Source: Rhizobiales bacterium Ga0077537 (GTDB lineage Bacteria; Pseudomonadota; Alphaproteobacteria; Rhizobiales; Hyphomicrobiaceae). From it: DNA of 64,000 nucleotides. Location of the stretch: the NCBI GenBank assembly GCA_001464955.1, contig LNEM01000011.1:1-64000 (forward strand), in the 5' to 3' direction. Below, piece by piece: positions 1 to 8,957 of this stretch (the stretch's first letter is position 1; every line of letters begins with the position of its first letter). Below the pieces are notes generated by a model, which saw nothing but the letters and a program-made list of their open reading frames with translations, ran no database searches and had not been told where the DNA came from. The translations under genes and the position numbers were made by a program.

Positions 1-33
1 GATCTGCTCTTCCGTAAATCGGCTCTTCTTCAT
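1..33 (-). CDS. IS3-family transposase OrfA, N-terminal 11 residues only
   Basis: The minus strand from 33 to 1 reads MKKSRFTEEQI, the typical beginning of the small helix-turn-helix OrfA protein of IS407-type IS3 elements. OrfA normally binds the element ends and is joined to the OrfB integrase by ribosomal frameshifting. A purine-rich site lies about 4 bases upstream of the ATG. The rest of the gene is outside the window, so whether it is intact is unknown. Confidence 0.72.
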   Translation of the reverse strand, partial: MKKSRFTEEQI

Positions 34-97
34 CGTCCGTCCCTCTCTCGGGTTCGGACTCTACTTCAGACTGGAGGAGTTCTGCAGGGGCAGGTCA
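1..97 (-). mobile_element. End of an IS3-family insertion sequence (IS407-like), continuing off the left edge
   Basis: Read on the minus strand, the sequence from 97 downward begins TGACCTGCCCC and runs through a CTCCAGTCTGAAGTAGAGTC block into a ribosome site (GAGAGAGGGACGG) and an ATG at 33. That layout matches the left terminus of IS3-family elements: an inverted-repeat end starting with TG, a short leader, then orfA. Only one end lies in the window, so neither the matching inverted repeat nor the target duplication can be checked. The boundary at 97 is inferred from the TG start and from the point where the glycosyltransferase reading turns into IS sequence. Confidence 0.72.
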
Positions 98-924
98 CGC
101 CCGACAAGCTTCAGCCGCACGACGCCGAGATCCGGGCGCGTCTCGGCGATCGTCTTCAAGGCACGAAAAATGGGGCGTGGATCGCGCCGGAGATAGATCG
201 AACCGCTGTGCAGCAACGTGATCGGATCAGACGCAGGCTTCGCCGTAGCGTCTGCCGGCCGAGCCGGCAAGGGATCGAATCCGTTCGTCACGAAGAACAT
301 CTTCTCGGCAAACCGCGGGTAGGCGCGCTGCACGATTTCGAGGTTGGTGGGCGTGTTCACACAGATCCGGTCGGCAGCCGCGAACGTCCTTGCCTCGCCG
401 AAGCTGTCGGCGACCCGACGCAACCGCGAGTATTGATACTCGCTCGCCCCCGTCACCCAGGGATCGCGGAACGACGCCATCCACGGCAGGCCATATCGCT
501 TCTTTGCAAGATAGCCGAGGACATTCACGGTCCCCGGCGGGCTCGAGGTCTTGATGCAGTCGGGGCGGAATGTCTCGATCGCCTCGGCGATGGCGCGCCA
601 CGCCGGCCCCCACCAGCAGGCATAGGGACCCACGAGGAAACGCGCCCGAGGTCCAGGGTAGGGAGCACGAAAGATCGGGGTGTCGGCCGGCACGCGCGCC
701 AACAGCGCCGGATCGACGGAATCCCACGGTTCGTGGTCAGGGGCAATGACGGCCACATCCCAGTTGTTCTTCGGGAGATGTGTGACGAGCCCGAGCGCGC
801 GATGCACGGCACTGCCGGCGTCTGGCGGGAAATGATAGGTGATGAGAAGAACCCGTCGACGCCCATTGGCTCGCAACGTGCGCGCGGCGTCGGAAGCTTC
901 GATCGGTGAGCCGATGGCTCGCAT
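61..924 (-). pseudogene. Glycosyltransferase (GT4-like), truncated at its 3' end by the IS element
   Basis: The N-terminal part is a clear GT-B glycosyltransferase: VLLITYHFPPDAGSAVHR is the nucleotide-sugar-fold start, followed by IKTSSPPGTVNVLGYLAKKR and a PWMASFRDPW block seen in the GT4 group. Only about 275 residues are native, whereas the family needs roughly 400. The last dozen codons (61-97) are IS sequence, so most of the C-terminal donor-binding domain is missing. The gene points away from wecB and probably served the same surface polysaccharide. It is almost certainly inactive as a glycosyltransferase. Its start at 924 is the first ATG compatible with the family; a slightly internal start is possible. 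Confidence 0.8.
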
Positions 925-1221
925 CTCAGCGCACCCGCAAGAAGATCAGGATCATGCTCTGACGTCCACAGTACTGGGACGCCGCTCTGCAATCGACTGC
1001 GGCAAATGAGACAAACCGAACACCGATCATTAGACCATGACCAATATCCCTTTATCAGACGAGCAGAACGTCTGCACCAATTCTTCAGTCGATAGATAAT
1101 GGATTCATGTAATTCGTCAGCCTGCTGGATTAACTGCGATCACCCCTCGCGATGTGTTAACCGATTTACTCGTGCTAAGCGCTGTCTCGTGAATCCAATC
1201 GATGACCGCGTGTTCAGACAT
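925..1221. promoter_or_regulatory. Divergent intergenic region between the broken glycosyltransferase and wecB
   Basis: About 300 bases without a convincing gene. The part from about 1010 to 1130 is noticeably richer in A and T than its surroundings, as expected for promoters serving both directions. No ribosome site supports the in-frame ATG at 1099 upstream of wecB, and the 41 extra residues it would add match nothing in the epimerase family, so this stretch is treated as untranslated. No operator could be defined. Confidence 0.4.
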
Positions 1222-2367
1222 ATGCAGGTGGGCGAGCGCAAGAGACGCGCGATGGTGGTTTTCGGGACGCGCCCGGAAGCGATCAAGATGCTGCCCGTCG
1301 TCCGAAAGCTGCGTAGCCATCCATCGTTCGAAACCGTCGTCGTGGTGACGGCCCAGCACCGCGAATTGCTCGATCAGGTGCTGCAGCTGTTCGGCGAAAC
1401 ACCGGACGTCGATCTCGATCTGATGACGCCCGGACAATCTCTCGCCACCCTGACCTCTCGCGTCCTGACTTCCATGTCCGATCTGATCCGCACCGCTCGA
1501 CCCGATCTCGTGCTGGTGCACGGCGACACCACGACAGCCATGGCTTCGGCCATGGCGGCCTTCTATGAGGGTATACCGATCGGCCACGTGGAAGCAGGCC
1601 TGCGATCGAACGATCTCGGTCGCCCCTGGCCCGAGGAATTCAATCGCGTCACGATCGACAGCATATCGGCCCTGCGCTTCGCTCCGACTGCGACGGCCGC
1701 AATGAACCTCGATCGCGAGTACTCCAATGGTGCTCACACGGTCGTCACCGGGAACACGGGGATCGACGCCCTTCTCTACATCTCGGACCGCCTCGATGCC
1801 GAGCCGGCACTGCGTCATGCGTTTGACGCACGCCATGGCGACAAGTCCTCAGACCGTCATCTCGTTCTGGTGACGGCGCATCGCCGCGAAAGCTTCGGAG
1901 AGGGCTTCCGCGATATCTGCGCGGCCCTGTTGCGACTGGCGAGCCGGCCCGACGTCGACATCGTCTATCCGGTTCATCCCAATCCGAACGTACGGGCCAC
2001 GGTGATGCAATTGCTGAGCGCACACCCCCGCATCCGCCTCGTCGATCCGGTCGGCTACGCCGAGATGGTTTATCTCATGAAGCGCGCGACCATCCTTCTG
2101 ACGGACTCGGGCGGCCTGCAGGAGGAAGGGCCGGCGCTCGGCAAGCCCGTTCTTGTTCTGCGGGATGTGACTGAACGTCCGGAAGCCGTCGCCACCGGCG
2201 TCGTCGAGCTTGTTGGGACCAACCCGGCGAAAATCGCCTCGCGCGTGGAGCGGCTGCTGGATGACCCGGTCGCCTATGCCGCGTGTGCACGGGTGGCCTT
2301 CCCTTATGGCAACGGTACGGCTGCGAAAGCGATCGTCGATGCGATTGAGAGCAGTGACCTGACATGA
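1222..2367 (+). CDS. wecB: UDP-N-acetylglucosamine 2-epimerase (non-hydrolysing)
   Basis: The enzyme interconverts UDP-GlcNAc and UDP-ManNAc in the cytoplasm, the first step towards ManNAc or ManNAcA in surface polysaccharides. Family signatures appear in order: FGTRPEAIKMLPVV at the N-terminus, VTAQHRELLDQVL, HGDTTT, GHVEAGLRS, PEEFNR, VTAHRRESFG, YPVHPNPNVR and LTDSGGLQEEGPALGKP. The 381-residue length is normal. The start at 1222 is chosen because family members begin about ten residues before the FGTRPE motif; 1252 is an alternative, and neither has a strong ribosome site. It overlaps wecC by ATGA, so the two are translationally coupled, which fits their consecutive reactions. Confidence 0.93.
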   Translation: MQVGERKRRAMVVFGTRPEAIKMLPVVRKLRSHPSFETVVVVTAQHRELLDQVLQLFGETPDVDLDLMTPGQSLATLTSRVLTSMSDLIRTARPDLVLVHGDTTTAMASAMAAFYEGIPIGHVEAGLRSNDLGRPWPEEFNRVTIDSISALRFAPTATAAMNLDREYSNGAHTVVTGNTGIDALLYISDRLDAEPALRHAFDARHGDKSSDRHLVLVTAHRRESFGEGFRDICAALLRLASRPDVDIVYPVHPNPNVRATVMQLLSAHPRIRLVDPVGYAEMVYLMKRATILLTDSGGLQEEGPALGKPVLVLRDVTERPEAVATGVVELVGTNPAKIASRVERLLDDPVAYAACARVAFPYGNGTAAKAIVDAIESSDLT

Positions 2368-3695
2368 GCAAGATCTGCGTCTTGGGACTGGGCTACATCG
2401 GCCTGCCGACGGCCTCCATGCTGGCGAGCGCCGGGCACGAGGTGGTCGGCTGCGATATCAACGCCGCCATCGTCGCGAGCATCAATTCAGGGAAATCCCA
2501 CTTCGACGAGCCGGACCTCGAGATGCTGCTGGCTGCGGCTATCAAGACGGAGCGTCTGCGGGCCCAGTCGACGCCGTCGGAGGCCGACTATTTCATCATC
2601 GCCGTCCCGACCCCGTTCATGGACGGCAAGCGGCCGGACATGCAGTTCGTCGAAGCTTCGGCTCGCTCGATCGCTCCGCTACTGCGACCGGGCGACACAA
2701 TCATTCTCGAATCGACCTCCCCCGTCGGCACGACCGAGCGGATCGCCGCCATGCTCGCCGGCGCACGCCCCGACCTACACTTTCCGCGCCACACCGATGA
2801 AACCTCGCCTCCCGGCCATGTCCGACTTGCCCACTGCCCCGAACGCATCCTGCCGGGCAACATGGTGCGCGAACTCGTCACCAACGACCGCGTCATCGGC
2901 GGCATGACGGAGGCTTGCGCCGAAGCGGCAGCGAAGCTCTACGCGACTTTCGTTCGCGGCGATGTCTTCCTTACGGATTGTCGCACCGCCGAGTTCGTCA
3001 AGCTCGTCGAAAACTCGTACCGCGACGTGAACATAGCCTTCGCCAACGAGCTGTCGCTGATCGCGGATCGCCTCGACATCGACATCTGGCATGCGATCGA
3101 GCTGGCCAACAAGCATCCACGCGTATCGATCCTGAGCCCCGGCCCCGGCGTCGGCGGCCACTGCATCGCGGTAGACCCATGGTTCGTCGTCGATAGCGCG
3201 CCGGACGAGAGCCGCCTGATCCGCACCGCCCGCGAGATCAACGACGGCAAGGCACGCTACGTCTTCGAGCGCATCGCCAAGTCGATGCATCGCCTCCGCA
3301 ATCCCGTCGTCGCTTGCTATGGCCTGACCTATAAGCCGGATGTGGACGATACGCGCGAAAGTCCTGCGCTCGAGATCGTGCAGCATCTGGCCGAGAAGAC
3401 CGACGCGCGGCTGCTGGTGTGCGAGCCGAATCTGGAGGCGCTGCCGCCAGGGCTTGCGGCGACGGGGCGCGTTGAACTCTGTGACATCGATGCGGCGCGC
3501 ATCGCGGCCGACATCGTGGTCTTTCTTGTCGCACACCGACAGTTCAGAAAAATCAATCCCAACCAGTTTTTGAGCAAGATCGTGATCGATACGGTGGGAT
3601 TGATGCATTCGCCTCAGCGGTTCGCCGCCGGTATGACGCCATCCCGCCCCGCGAGGATGGCGGACGAGGCGATCTTGAAGGGCACCCAGACTTGA
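2364..3695 (+). CDS. wecC: UDP-N-acetyl-D-mannosamine dehydrogenase
   Basis: A 443-residue NAD-dependent nucleotide-sugar dehydrogenase, predicted to oxidise UDP-ManNAc to UDP-ManNAcA. The Rossmann motif GLGYIGLPTASMLA opens the protein. The catalytic cysteine is Cys267 in the signature PGPGVGGHCIAVDPWF, and ESTSPVGTTE precedes it. A C-terminal UDP-binding domain follows (GLTYKPDVDDTRESPALEI). Placement immediately after wecB (ATGA overlap) argues for ManNAc rather than glucose or galactose as substrate. It overlaps the flippase start by four bases (TTGA), so the three genes form one compact transcript. Confidence 0.92.
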   Translation: MSKICVLGLGYIGLPTASMLASAGHEVVGCDINAAIVASINSGKSHFDEPDLEMLLAAAIKTERLRAQSTPSEADYFIIAVPTPFMDGKRPDMQFVEASARSIAPLLRPGDTIILESTSPVGTTERIAAMLAGARPDLHFPRHTDETSPPGHVRLAHCPERILPGNMVRELVTNDRVIGGMTEACAEAAAKLYATFVRGDVFLTDCRTAEFVKLVENSYRDVNIAFANELSLIADRLDIDIWHAIELANKHPRVSILSPGPGVGGHCIAVDPWFVVDSAPDESRLIRTAREINDGKARYVFERIAKSMHRLRNPVVACYGLTYKPDVDDTRESPALEIVQHLAEKTDARLLVCEPNLEALPPGLAATGRVELCDIDAARIAADIVVFLVAHRQFRKINPNQFLSKIVIDTVGLMHSPQRFAAGMTPSRPARMADEAILKGTQT

Positions 3696-5236
3696 ACACC
3701 ACGGGATCATCAGGGGACGGCCCGGTCGAAGGGACCAAGGATCCGCTTGGCACGGCCAAGTCCGTGGACGGCGATCACGTCGCGCGCGGCGGTGCGATCA
3801 TGCTGGCGATGCGCGCCGCGACACAACTCGTCCAGTTTGTCGTTACGCTCGGCGTCGCGCGGATTCTGGCCCCATCGGACTATGGCCTGATAGCGACGGC
3901 CTACATCCTGACCGGCTTCATCGAGGTGCTGGCGACAGCTGGGATGGGGCGGGCCCTCGTCCAGAGCGAAAAGCTGGGTGAGCGCGACGTCGCCGAGACA
4001 TTCACGCTGATGCTCGCGCTGAGCATCGCCGCCTGTCTCGTCACACAGGCCTTGGCGGCGCCGTTCGCAGCGCATCTGAACAATCCTCTCGTCGAGCCCC
4101 TCGTCCGCGCCCTTGCCCTGCTCATCCTCGTGGCGCCCTTCCAGGCCATTTGCTTCGCCCTCATCGAACGGCGCCTGCAGTACGGTCGTATCACCGCGAT
4201 GCTGGCGGTGGTCGGACTGATCCAGGCGACCACGCTGTTGACGCTCGCCGTCCTCGGCTTCGGCGTCTGGGCGCTTGCCGTCTCGATGATCGTCGGGACG
4301 ATCCTGACCACCCTCTGGCTGCTGATTGCCGCGAATTGGCGTCCACGCCTTGCCATGCCGACGCGCGAGGTGAAGCCGCTGCTGATGTTCGGCCTCACAG
4401 TCGCGGCCACGCACATGCTGTGGTTCGTCTATCGCTACGCTGATCTCGCAATCATTACGTTCCTGCTCAATACCGTTCAGCTCGGCTACTACTGGCTGGC
4501 CCTCCAGATCATGTCGGTGCCCGCCGAGAAGATCGTGCTCGCCGTCAACCAGATCGCCTACCCCGCCTACAGCCGGATGCAGGACGACGCCCGTCGCATG
4601 CAGGACTGGTTCGCCCGCGCGATGCTGCAGGTGTCGCTGTTCACTGTGCCCGCGTTGGTCGGGTTTGCTTTGGTCGCGGATGATGCCGTCAAGAGTGGCC
4701 TTGGCGACCAATGGCAAGGCGCCGTGCTGCCGGCCCAGATTCTGGTCCCGACCGGAATTCTGATGACGCTATCGGCTCTCTTCAGCCCGTTTCTCAATGC
4801 CATCGGCCGGCCCGAGATCAGCCTTCGGTACACCGGGGCCAGTGTCGCGATCATGCCGCCCGCATTCTTCATCGGCGGCTACTTCTATGGAATCATCGGC
4901 GTCTGCATTGCCTGGTCGGTAGCCTACCCGCTCGTCGTTTTCGGACTGGTCCACCTGACGCGGCATCTGACCGGACTTGGCGTCCTGCGCATGCTGCGAC
5001 TTCACTGGCCGATTGCGGTTGCAACGCTTGCGATGGCCATCGCGGTGCTCGCGATACGACATGCTCTGCCCGCTCAGGCGCCTGAGATCCGCGTACTGGC
5101 GTCCGTCGCCTCGGGCGGCATCTCCTACGTCCTCACCATCGCTCTCTTCGCCCGCAACACGATCCTGCGCGACACGATCTATGCGGCACGCAGCCTCATC
5201 AAGCGGAAGCCACCTCCGAAAACACTGTTGGCCTGA
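3692..5236 (+). CDS. Polysaccharide flippase, Wzx/MviN-like membrane protein
   Basis: This 514-residue protein has about twelve to fourteen hydrophobic helices with short loops and the N-terminal pattern ARILAPSDYGLIATAYILTGF, typical of the polysaccharide_synt (Wzx-like) branch of the MOP flippases. Such proteins move undecaprenyl-linked repeat units across the inner membrane. The preferred start is the TTG at 3692, overlapping the wecC stop. An internal ATG near 3800 would remove about 36 mostly hydrophilic residues and remains possible. The gene closes the wecB-wecC operon and faces the leftward glycosyltransferase across a 119-base convergent gap without a clear terminator. Confidence 0.88.
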   Translation: MNTTGSSGDGPVEGTKDPLGTAKSVDGDHVARGGAIMLAMRAATQLVQFVVTLGVARILAPSDYGLIATAYILTGFIEVLATAGMGRALVQSEKLGERDVAETFTLMLALSIAACLVTQALAAPFAAHLNNPLVEPLVRALALLILVAPFQAICFALIERRLQYGRITAMLAVVGLIQATTLLTLAVLGFGVWALAVSMIVGTILTTLWLLIAANWRPRLAMPTREVKPLLMFGLTVAATHMLWFVYRYADLAIITFLLNTVQLGYYWLALQIMSVPAEKIVLAVNQIAYPAYSRMQDDARRMQDWFARAMLQVSLFTVPALVGFALVADDAVKSGLGDQWQGAVLPAQILVPTGILMTLSALFSPFLNAIGRPEISLRYTGASVAIMPPAFFIGGYFYGIIGVCIAWSVAYPLVVFGLVHLTRHLTGLGVLRMLRLHWPIAVATLAMAIAVLAIRHALPAQAPEIRVLASVASGGISYVLTIALFARNTILRDTIYAARSLIKRKPPPKTLLA

Positions 5237-5355
5237 CGGCCGCGAGGGGCGACAGATACGGTGTGGTGTGATGGTCGGCGAGCACCGGGCGAGCTGGCGG
5301 CAACACCAGCGTCATCGTCGATCGCCCTGAAATCGAACGACGGAGCAACGACCGG

Positions 5356-6441
5356 TCAGTCGACCGCCGGCGTGACAGGCTCCCTCGCGACGGCAACACC
5401 GGCACGCTCGTAGACCCCGAGGATGTCCGGCAGGTGCCGTTGCTCCGAGAAATGGTCGACAACATGGCGCCAGCAGCGATGCCGAAGCTCGCGCCCGGCC
5501 TCGATACCCATCGCGTCCCAGTCGGCCACCGCCGCCAACGCGCCGTCGACGTCGCCGACGTCGATGAGCCACCCGGTTTCGCCCGGACGGACGATCGTCG
5601 GCACCCCGCCGACACGACTTGCGAGAACCGGGACGCCCATGGAGAGCGCCTCGAGAGCCGCGAGCGGCAGGCCTTCGGCCCTTGACGGCATGACCAGCAA
5701 TCCGATGCTGTCCCAGACCGGCCGCACGTCCGTGACGACGCCATGGAATGTGACGACATCGCCAAAGCGGGCTTCGAGATCCGCCCGCATGCGCCCGTCG
5801 CCCCAGACATGCCACTCGATTCCCGGCGGCGAGCGTCGAGCCAGTTCGCAGAAGATGTCGGGCGCCTTTTCATGACTGAGCCGGCCGACGAAGCCGACGC
5901 GCCGGGGCAACGGCGCACTGGGAGGTGCGCTCGGCGGCACGAGATAGTTGGGAATGAGCTCGGAGCGCCACGGGATCTTGCGGCGGATCACCTCGCTGAC
6001 GGCGATGCGCCGCGACGTCAGCGACGACCAGGCATCGAGCCGATAATAGAGCTTCAGCGGAAACGGCGGGTCCTCGCCGCTATGAAAGGTCGAGACGACC
6101 GGTGTGCCGGCCGCAAGCGCTGCGATCCGGCCGAGTATCCCCGCCTTGTAGCCGTGGGTGTGGAGGATTGCGGGTCGCGCCTCCCTGAGGGCGCGATAGA
6201 GCCCCACCACGGACCCGTCGAGGATGCGCACAGGAAGCCCGGCGTCGGCGAGCTGCGCCAGCCAGGGATTGCGCCCGTGATCCTGATAGAGAACGACGAC
6301 GCAATCGCCGCCCCGCCGTCTGAGCCCATCGGCCAACGTCGCGACATGACGCTCGATGCCCCCGACAGAGCTTGTGTCGACGAGTTGCCAGATCGCGCCG
6401 GGGGTGGAGGCGGCAGGCCGGCGACGGCCCGCGTCCGTCAT
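5356..6441 (-). CDS. Glycosyltransferase family 4 (GT-B fold)
   Basis: A 361-residue cytoplasmic glycosyltransferase. Its N-terminus carries the acceptor-domain motif VDTSSVGGIERHVATLADGL, followed by HTHGYKAGILGRIAALA. The C-terminal half has FVGRLSHEKAPDIFCEL and the nucleotide-sugar signature MPSRAEGLPLAALEALSMGVPVLASRVGGV with the usual EGLPL...E pattern. The ATG at 6441 overlaps the upstream stop as ATGA, which decides the start over the ATG at 6495. It is the last gene of the leftward exporter and kinase-like trio, so it probably adds one sugar of the same polysaccharide. Donor and linkage cannot be read from sequence. Confidence 0.88.
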   Translation of the reverse strand: MTDAGRRRPAASTPGAIWQLVDTSSVGGIERHVATLADGLRRRGGDCVVVLYQDHGRNPWLAQLADAGLPVRILDGSVVGLYRALREARPAILHTHGYKAGILGRIAALAAGTPVVSTFHSGEDPPFPLKLYYRLDAWSSLTSRRIAVSEVIRRKIPWRSELIPNYLVPPSAPPSAPLPRRVGFVGRLSHEKAPDIFCELARRSPPGIEWHVWGDGRMRADLEARFGDVVTFHGVVTDVRPVWDSIGLLVMPSRAEGLPLAALEALSMGVPVLASRVGGVPTIVRPGETGWLIDVGDVDGALAAVADWDAMGIEAGRELRHRCWRHVVDHFSEQRHLPDILGVYERAGVAVAREPVTPAVD

Positions 6442-7148
6442 GAGTAGATGGGGCTGTTCAGAACTGCGCTCGAGCGCAGGCGCTTGGCCGCCCAACGCGC
6501 GAGCGGTGGCACTATGCCGAGCACGCGTTGCGCGACGCGAGCCATGTCGTCGCCGAGCAAGGGGTTCGAGCGATCGTCCATGACAGTGCCGATGATGGTA
6601 CCGCCGGCACCGAGAACGGCGTCGATCGTGTCCTGGAATTCCGACTGCACGACCTGGTTGGTCGGACAGACCAGCAGGACGCCGTCGGCAGCCGACGCCG
6701 CAGCCACCGCGTTGACGCGATCATCGCGGTCCTCGCCGAGACCGGCGAGGCTGAGGACAACCAGATCGTAGCCGGCGAGTTCTTCGGTGAGCCCCACCGA
6801 AAGCCGGGAGCGATTGTTGAATGCGGCACGCGCCTGCACGCTGTTCGCAGCGCTGACCACGTCGATCGAGGAATCGTTTGCGTCGGGCGCCGGTTGCGCC
6901 CGCCCGTCACCCGGCATCCAGCTCGGGCCGATCTCGGAACCGGACACGTCCACCACCACCGACCGGAGCCCGGCTTTCGCGCAGACGCTGGCGACGTCGC
7001 GCGCCATCGCACTCCACGCCGGGTCGTACTTCACGGACCCGATTGCGATCGAGCGCACGCCCGACGTCTGGATGGTGAGCGCGATCTGCTCGATCACGCG
7101 CCGGCGCCTGGAGGTATCGCCGGCGTGGGTGACGGTCGGTTCGGTCAT
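6438..7148 (-). CDS. Tyrosine-kinase/ParA-like protein lacking a P-loop (pseudo BY-kinase)
   Basis: This 236-residue protein follows the outline of the cytoplasmic ATPase domain of bacterial tyrosine autokinases (CpsD, Wzc C-terminus): a hydrophobic strand RSIAIGSV, a helix, VVVDVSG at the Walker A' position, DLVVLSLAGLG where Walker B belongs, then AADGVLLVCPTNQV and GTIIGTVMDD. The loop that should read GxGKS/T reads KYDPAWSA, with no lysine or glycine, and the Walker B aspartate is also absent. The C-terminus has one tyrosine instead of a cluster. It is probably a regulatory partner rather than a kinase. It overlaps both neighbours by ATGA. Confidence 0.62.
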   Translation of the reverse strand: MTEPTVTHAGDTSRRRRVIEQIALTIQTSGVRSIAIGSVKYDPAWSAMARDVASVCAKAGLRSVVVDVSGSEIGPSWMPGDGRAQPAPDANDSSIDVVSAANSVQARAAFNNRSRLSVGLTEELAGYDLVVLSLAGLGEDRDDRVNAVAAASAADGVLLVCPTNQVVQSEFQDTIDAVLGAGGTIIGTVMDDRSNPLLGDDMARVAQRVLGIVPPLARWAAKRLRSSAVLNSPIYS

Positions 7149-8422
7149 TGCGAAGGTTGCTCCTGCAGGCGAACGACGAGCAGATCACCCGGCAGCAGCG
7201 GAGTGAGCGGAAGAGCCGGGAACGTATTCACGGCACCTTTGTCGTTGCGCACGATCTCGTACGAGAGATTAGAAGAAACCCGTTGCTGGTTGTCCGTCAA
7301 AACATTCTGGCCGGTAAGCTTTCTGTAGGCGTCGCGGGCCGAGTCGACGTCGATCTGATGCTGGGCGGCATCCCGCTCGAGGCGCAGGATTTCCTCGTCG
7401 AGGCTGGCCGTCCGCTCCTGGTTGATCACGTCGAGTTCGCGCAGCACCGACGACACGCTCGAGTGCACCCGGGCCAGCGCGACGATCACGTTGGTCCGCC
7501 GCTCCTCGAGTTCGGCGATCCGCGACTGCTCGTCGAGCGTCCGCTCGAACCGGACCAACCCTTTGATATTCAAGGCTTTAACGCTCTTGCTGAATTCATG
7601 ACGCAGCTTGAGTTGCTCGTCCAGTCGGACGACCTGCGCGTGCAGCGCCTTGATCTCTTCCTCGCCCAGTCCCCGGCCGCGCTCGAGCGACTTGATACGG
7701 GCATCGAACGCCGCGCGCCGGCTGCCCAGCATGGTGTTCTGGGCGGCGACCAGCTTGCGCGCTTCGACCGGCGTGACGAGTTCCGTCAGGCCCGACGGCA
7801 TCTGCACGACGGTTTGCCCGGCTTTCTCGGCATTCAGACGCGCCAGATTGGCCTGCACGCGCGCGAGATCCGCGGCGGCGCGGGCGGCACGTGCCCTCTC
7901 GGTCTCGGCCGGCAATGCCGAGCGGCTATCGGTGGGACGGAAGACGCCGCCGGCCAGTGCCTCTGCATGCATCACCGTGTAACCGGGACGCCACGGCATG
8001 GCGCCGGCGCGAACAACATAACCGTTCACGAAGATCGGCTTGTACTCGATGACCTCGAGCGTGACCTGCGCCTCGCGACCGGCGCGGCGCCGGACTTCCT
8101 CGGCCACGACACGCTCGAGATCGACGGGCGTGCGACCGGTCACCTTGAGGCGGCCGACGATCGGGAATGAAATGGTGTCGTCGTCGTTGATCCGGTACTC
8201 GCCGGAAAGAACCGGGAACTCGGGGACCCGAACGCTGACGCGCTCGGCGCTGCTGAGCGGGATGCCGTCACTGGCCGACTTGGCGCTCGATTCCGCGTTA
8301 CCGCGGCTATCTGCGTAGACGATCGTCCCGACCGAAGACCAGCCGGCCACGAGTGCGAGCGAAAGGGCCGAAACGAGGCCGAGCCGAGAGAGTGAAAGCG
8401 GAAGGACTGAGCACATGCGCAT
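7145..8422 (-). CDS. Polysaccharide export outer-membrane/periplasmic protein, ExoF/Wza-like
   Basis: A 425-residue secreted protein. A signal peptide spans about residues 10-37 (LGLVSALSLALVAGWSS). A Poly_export domain follows (about 60-140: GEYRINDDDTISFPIVGRLKVTG, shared with Wza and rhizobial ExoF). Then comes a soluble ligand-binding segment (VNGYVVRAGAMPWRPGYTV), and a long charged coiled coil (about 190-350) ends in VLTDNQQRVSSNLSYEI. The coiled coil distinguishes ExoF-type proteins from short Wza. It probably forms the export channel for the polysaccharide built by the surrounding genes. It is first in a leftward operon whose members overlap by ATGA, and its promoter must lie in the 8423-9005 gap. 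Confidence 0.82.
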   Translation of the reverse strand: MRMCSVLPLSLSRLGLVSALSLALVAGWSSVGTIVYADSRGNAESSAKSASDGIPLSSAERVSVRVPEFPVLSGEYRINDDDTISFPIVGRLKVTGRTPVDLERVVAEEVRRRAGREAQVTLEVIEYKPIFVNGYVVRAGAMPWRPGYTVMHAEALAGGVFRPTDSRSALPAETERARAARAAADLARVQANLARLNAEKAGQTVVQMPSGLTELVTPVEARKLVAAQNTMLGSRRAAFDARIKSLERGRGLGEEEIKALHAQVVRLDEQLKLRHEFSKSVKALNIKGLVRFERTLDEQSRIAELEERRTNVIVALARVHSSVSSVLRELDVINQERTASLDEEILRLERDAAQHQIDVDSARDAYRKLTGQNVLTDNQQRVSSNLSYEIVRNDKGAVNTFPALPLTPLLPGDLLVVRLQEQPSQ

Positions 8423-8903
8423 TGCGGCTTACCCCGACTGATACTTGGAGCGGATACGCTTCGGTTCCGCTTTTACACTCTTGCGCGACCGGCCCATGAC
8501 ACCTCGGGTGCAAACCGGCGGCCGCCGCGCGAAGTCGATATTTCCGTATGAGTTCGAGCGGTTGATGATCAGGACCGTCACACCGGAGCCGGCAGTCCTA
8601 CCCGTCACGCTCGATCAGTTCGATAACGGACCGATTTCGCATTCCAACGACCACTGATTTAACATGTTGTCAAGCATGACGGTCGTCACTTTATTCTGTA
8701 TCCTTAATAACTTTGACACACAGTTTCAACCTTCTTGTCGCGGATCGCCCGTCACTTCGCCTTGGTTGTGGCACATTGTCCCGACACATGGATTGGGCAG
8801 GACCGAACGGACGCGCCAGCCGGCGATCTGACACCTTGCAGCACGTGCTCGGGCTGCGCCGGTATCGGCTCTGAGCCCGTGCCCATTGCTGTTAAGTCTT
8901 TGT

Positions 8904-8921
8904 ACGTCAAATCTTTGACGT
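8904..8921. promoter_or_regulatory. Perfect palindrome, possible operator of the rightward polysaccharide operon
   Basis: The sequence ACGTCAAATCTTTGACGT is a perfect 8+2+8 inverted repeat about 85 bases before the preferred glycosyltransferase start. Its symmetry and length fit a dimeric regulator site. A related core (GTCAAA and TTTGAC around a longer spacer) occurs at 59754-59770 before topA. Which protein binds it, if any, is unknown. Confidence 0.4.
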
Positions 8922-8924
8922 CGG

Positions 8925-8957
8925 CGGAGCGCGCATGTTTATGAACGCGGCGCTCCG
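8925..8957 (+). promoter_or_regulatory. Leader stem-loop upstream of the rightward polysaccharide operon
   Basis: CGGAGCGC at 8925-8932 pairs perfectly with GCGCTCCG at 8950-8957 around a 17-base loop. It follows directly after the palindrome at 8904-8921 and precedes the first gene by about 20-50 bases. No T-run follows, so it is not a classical terminator. It could be a leader hairpin or a second protein-binding site. Confidence 0.33.

Noticed and set aside
8445-8944. Small open frames in the 8.4-9.0 kb gap as genes
   Set aside because: No ribosome sites or similarity; they run across the A/T-rich promoter area and the inverted repeats.
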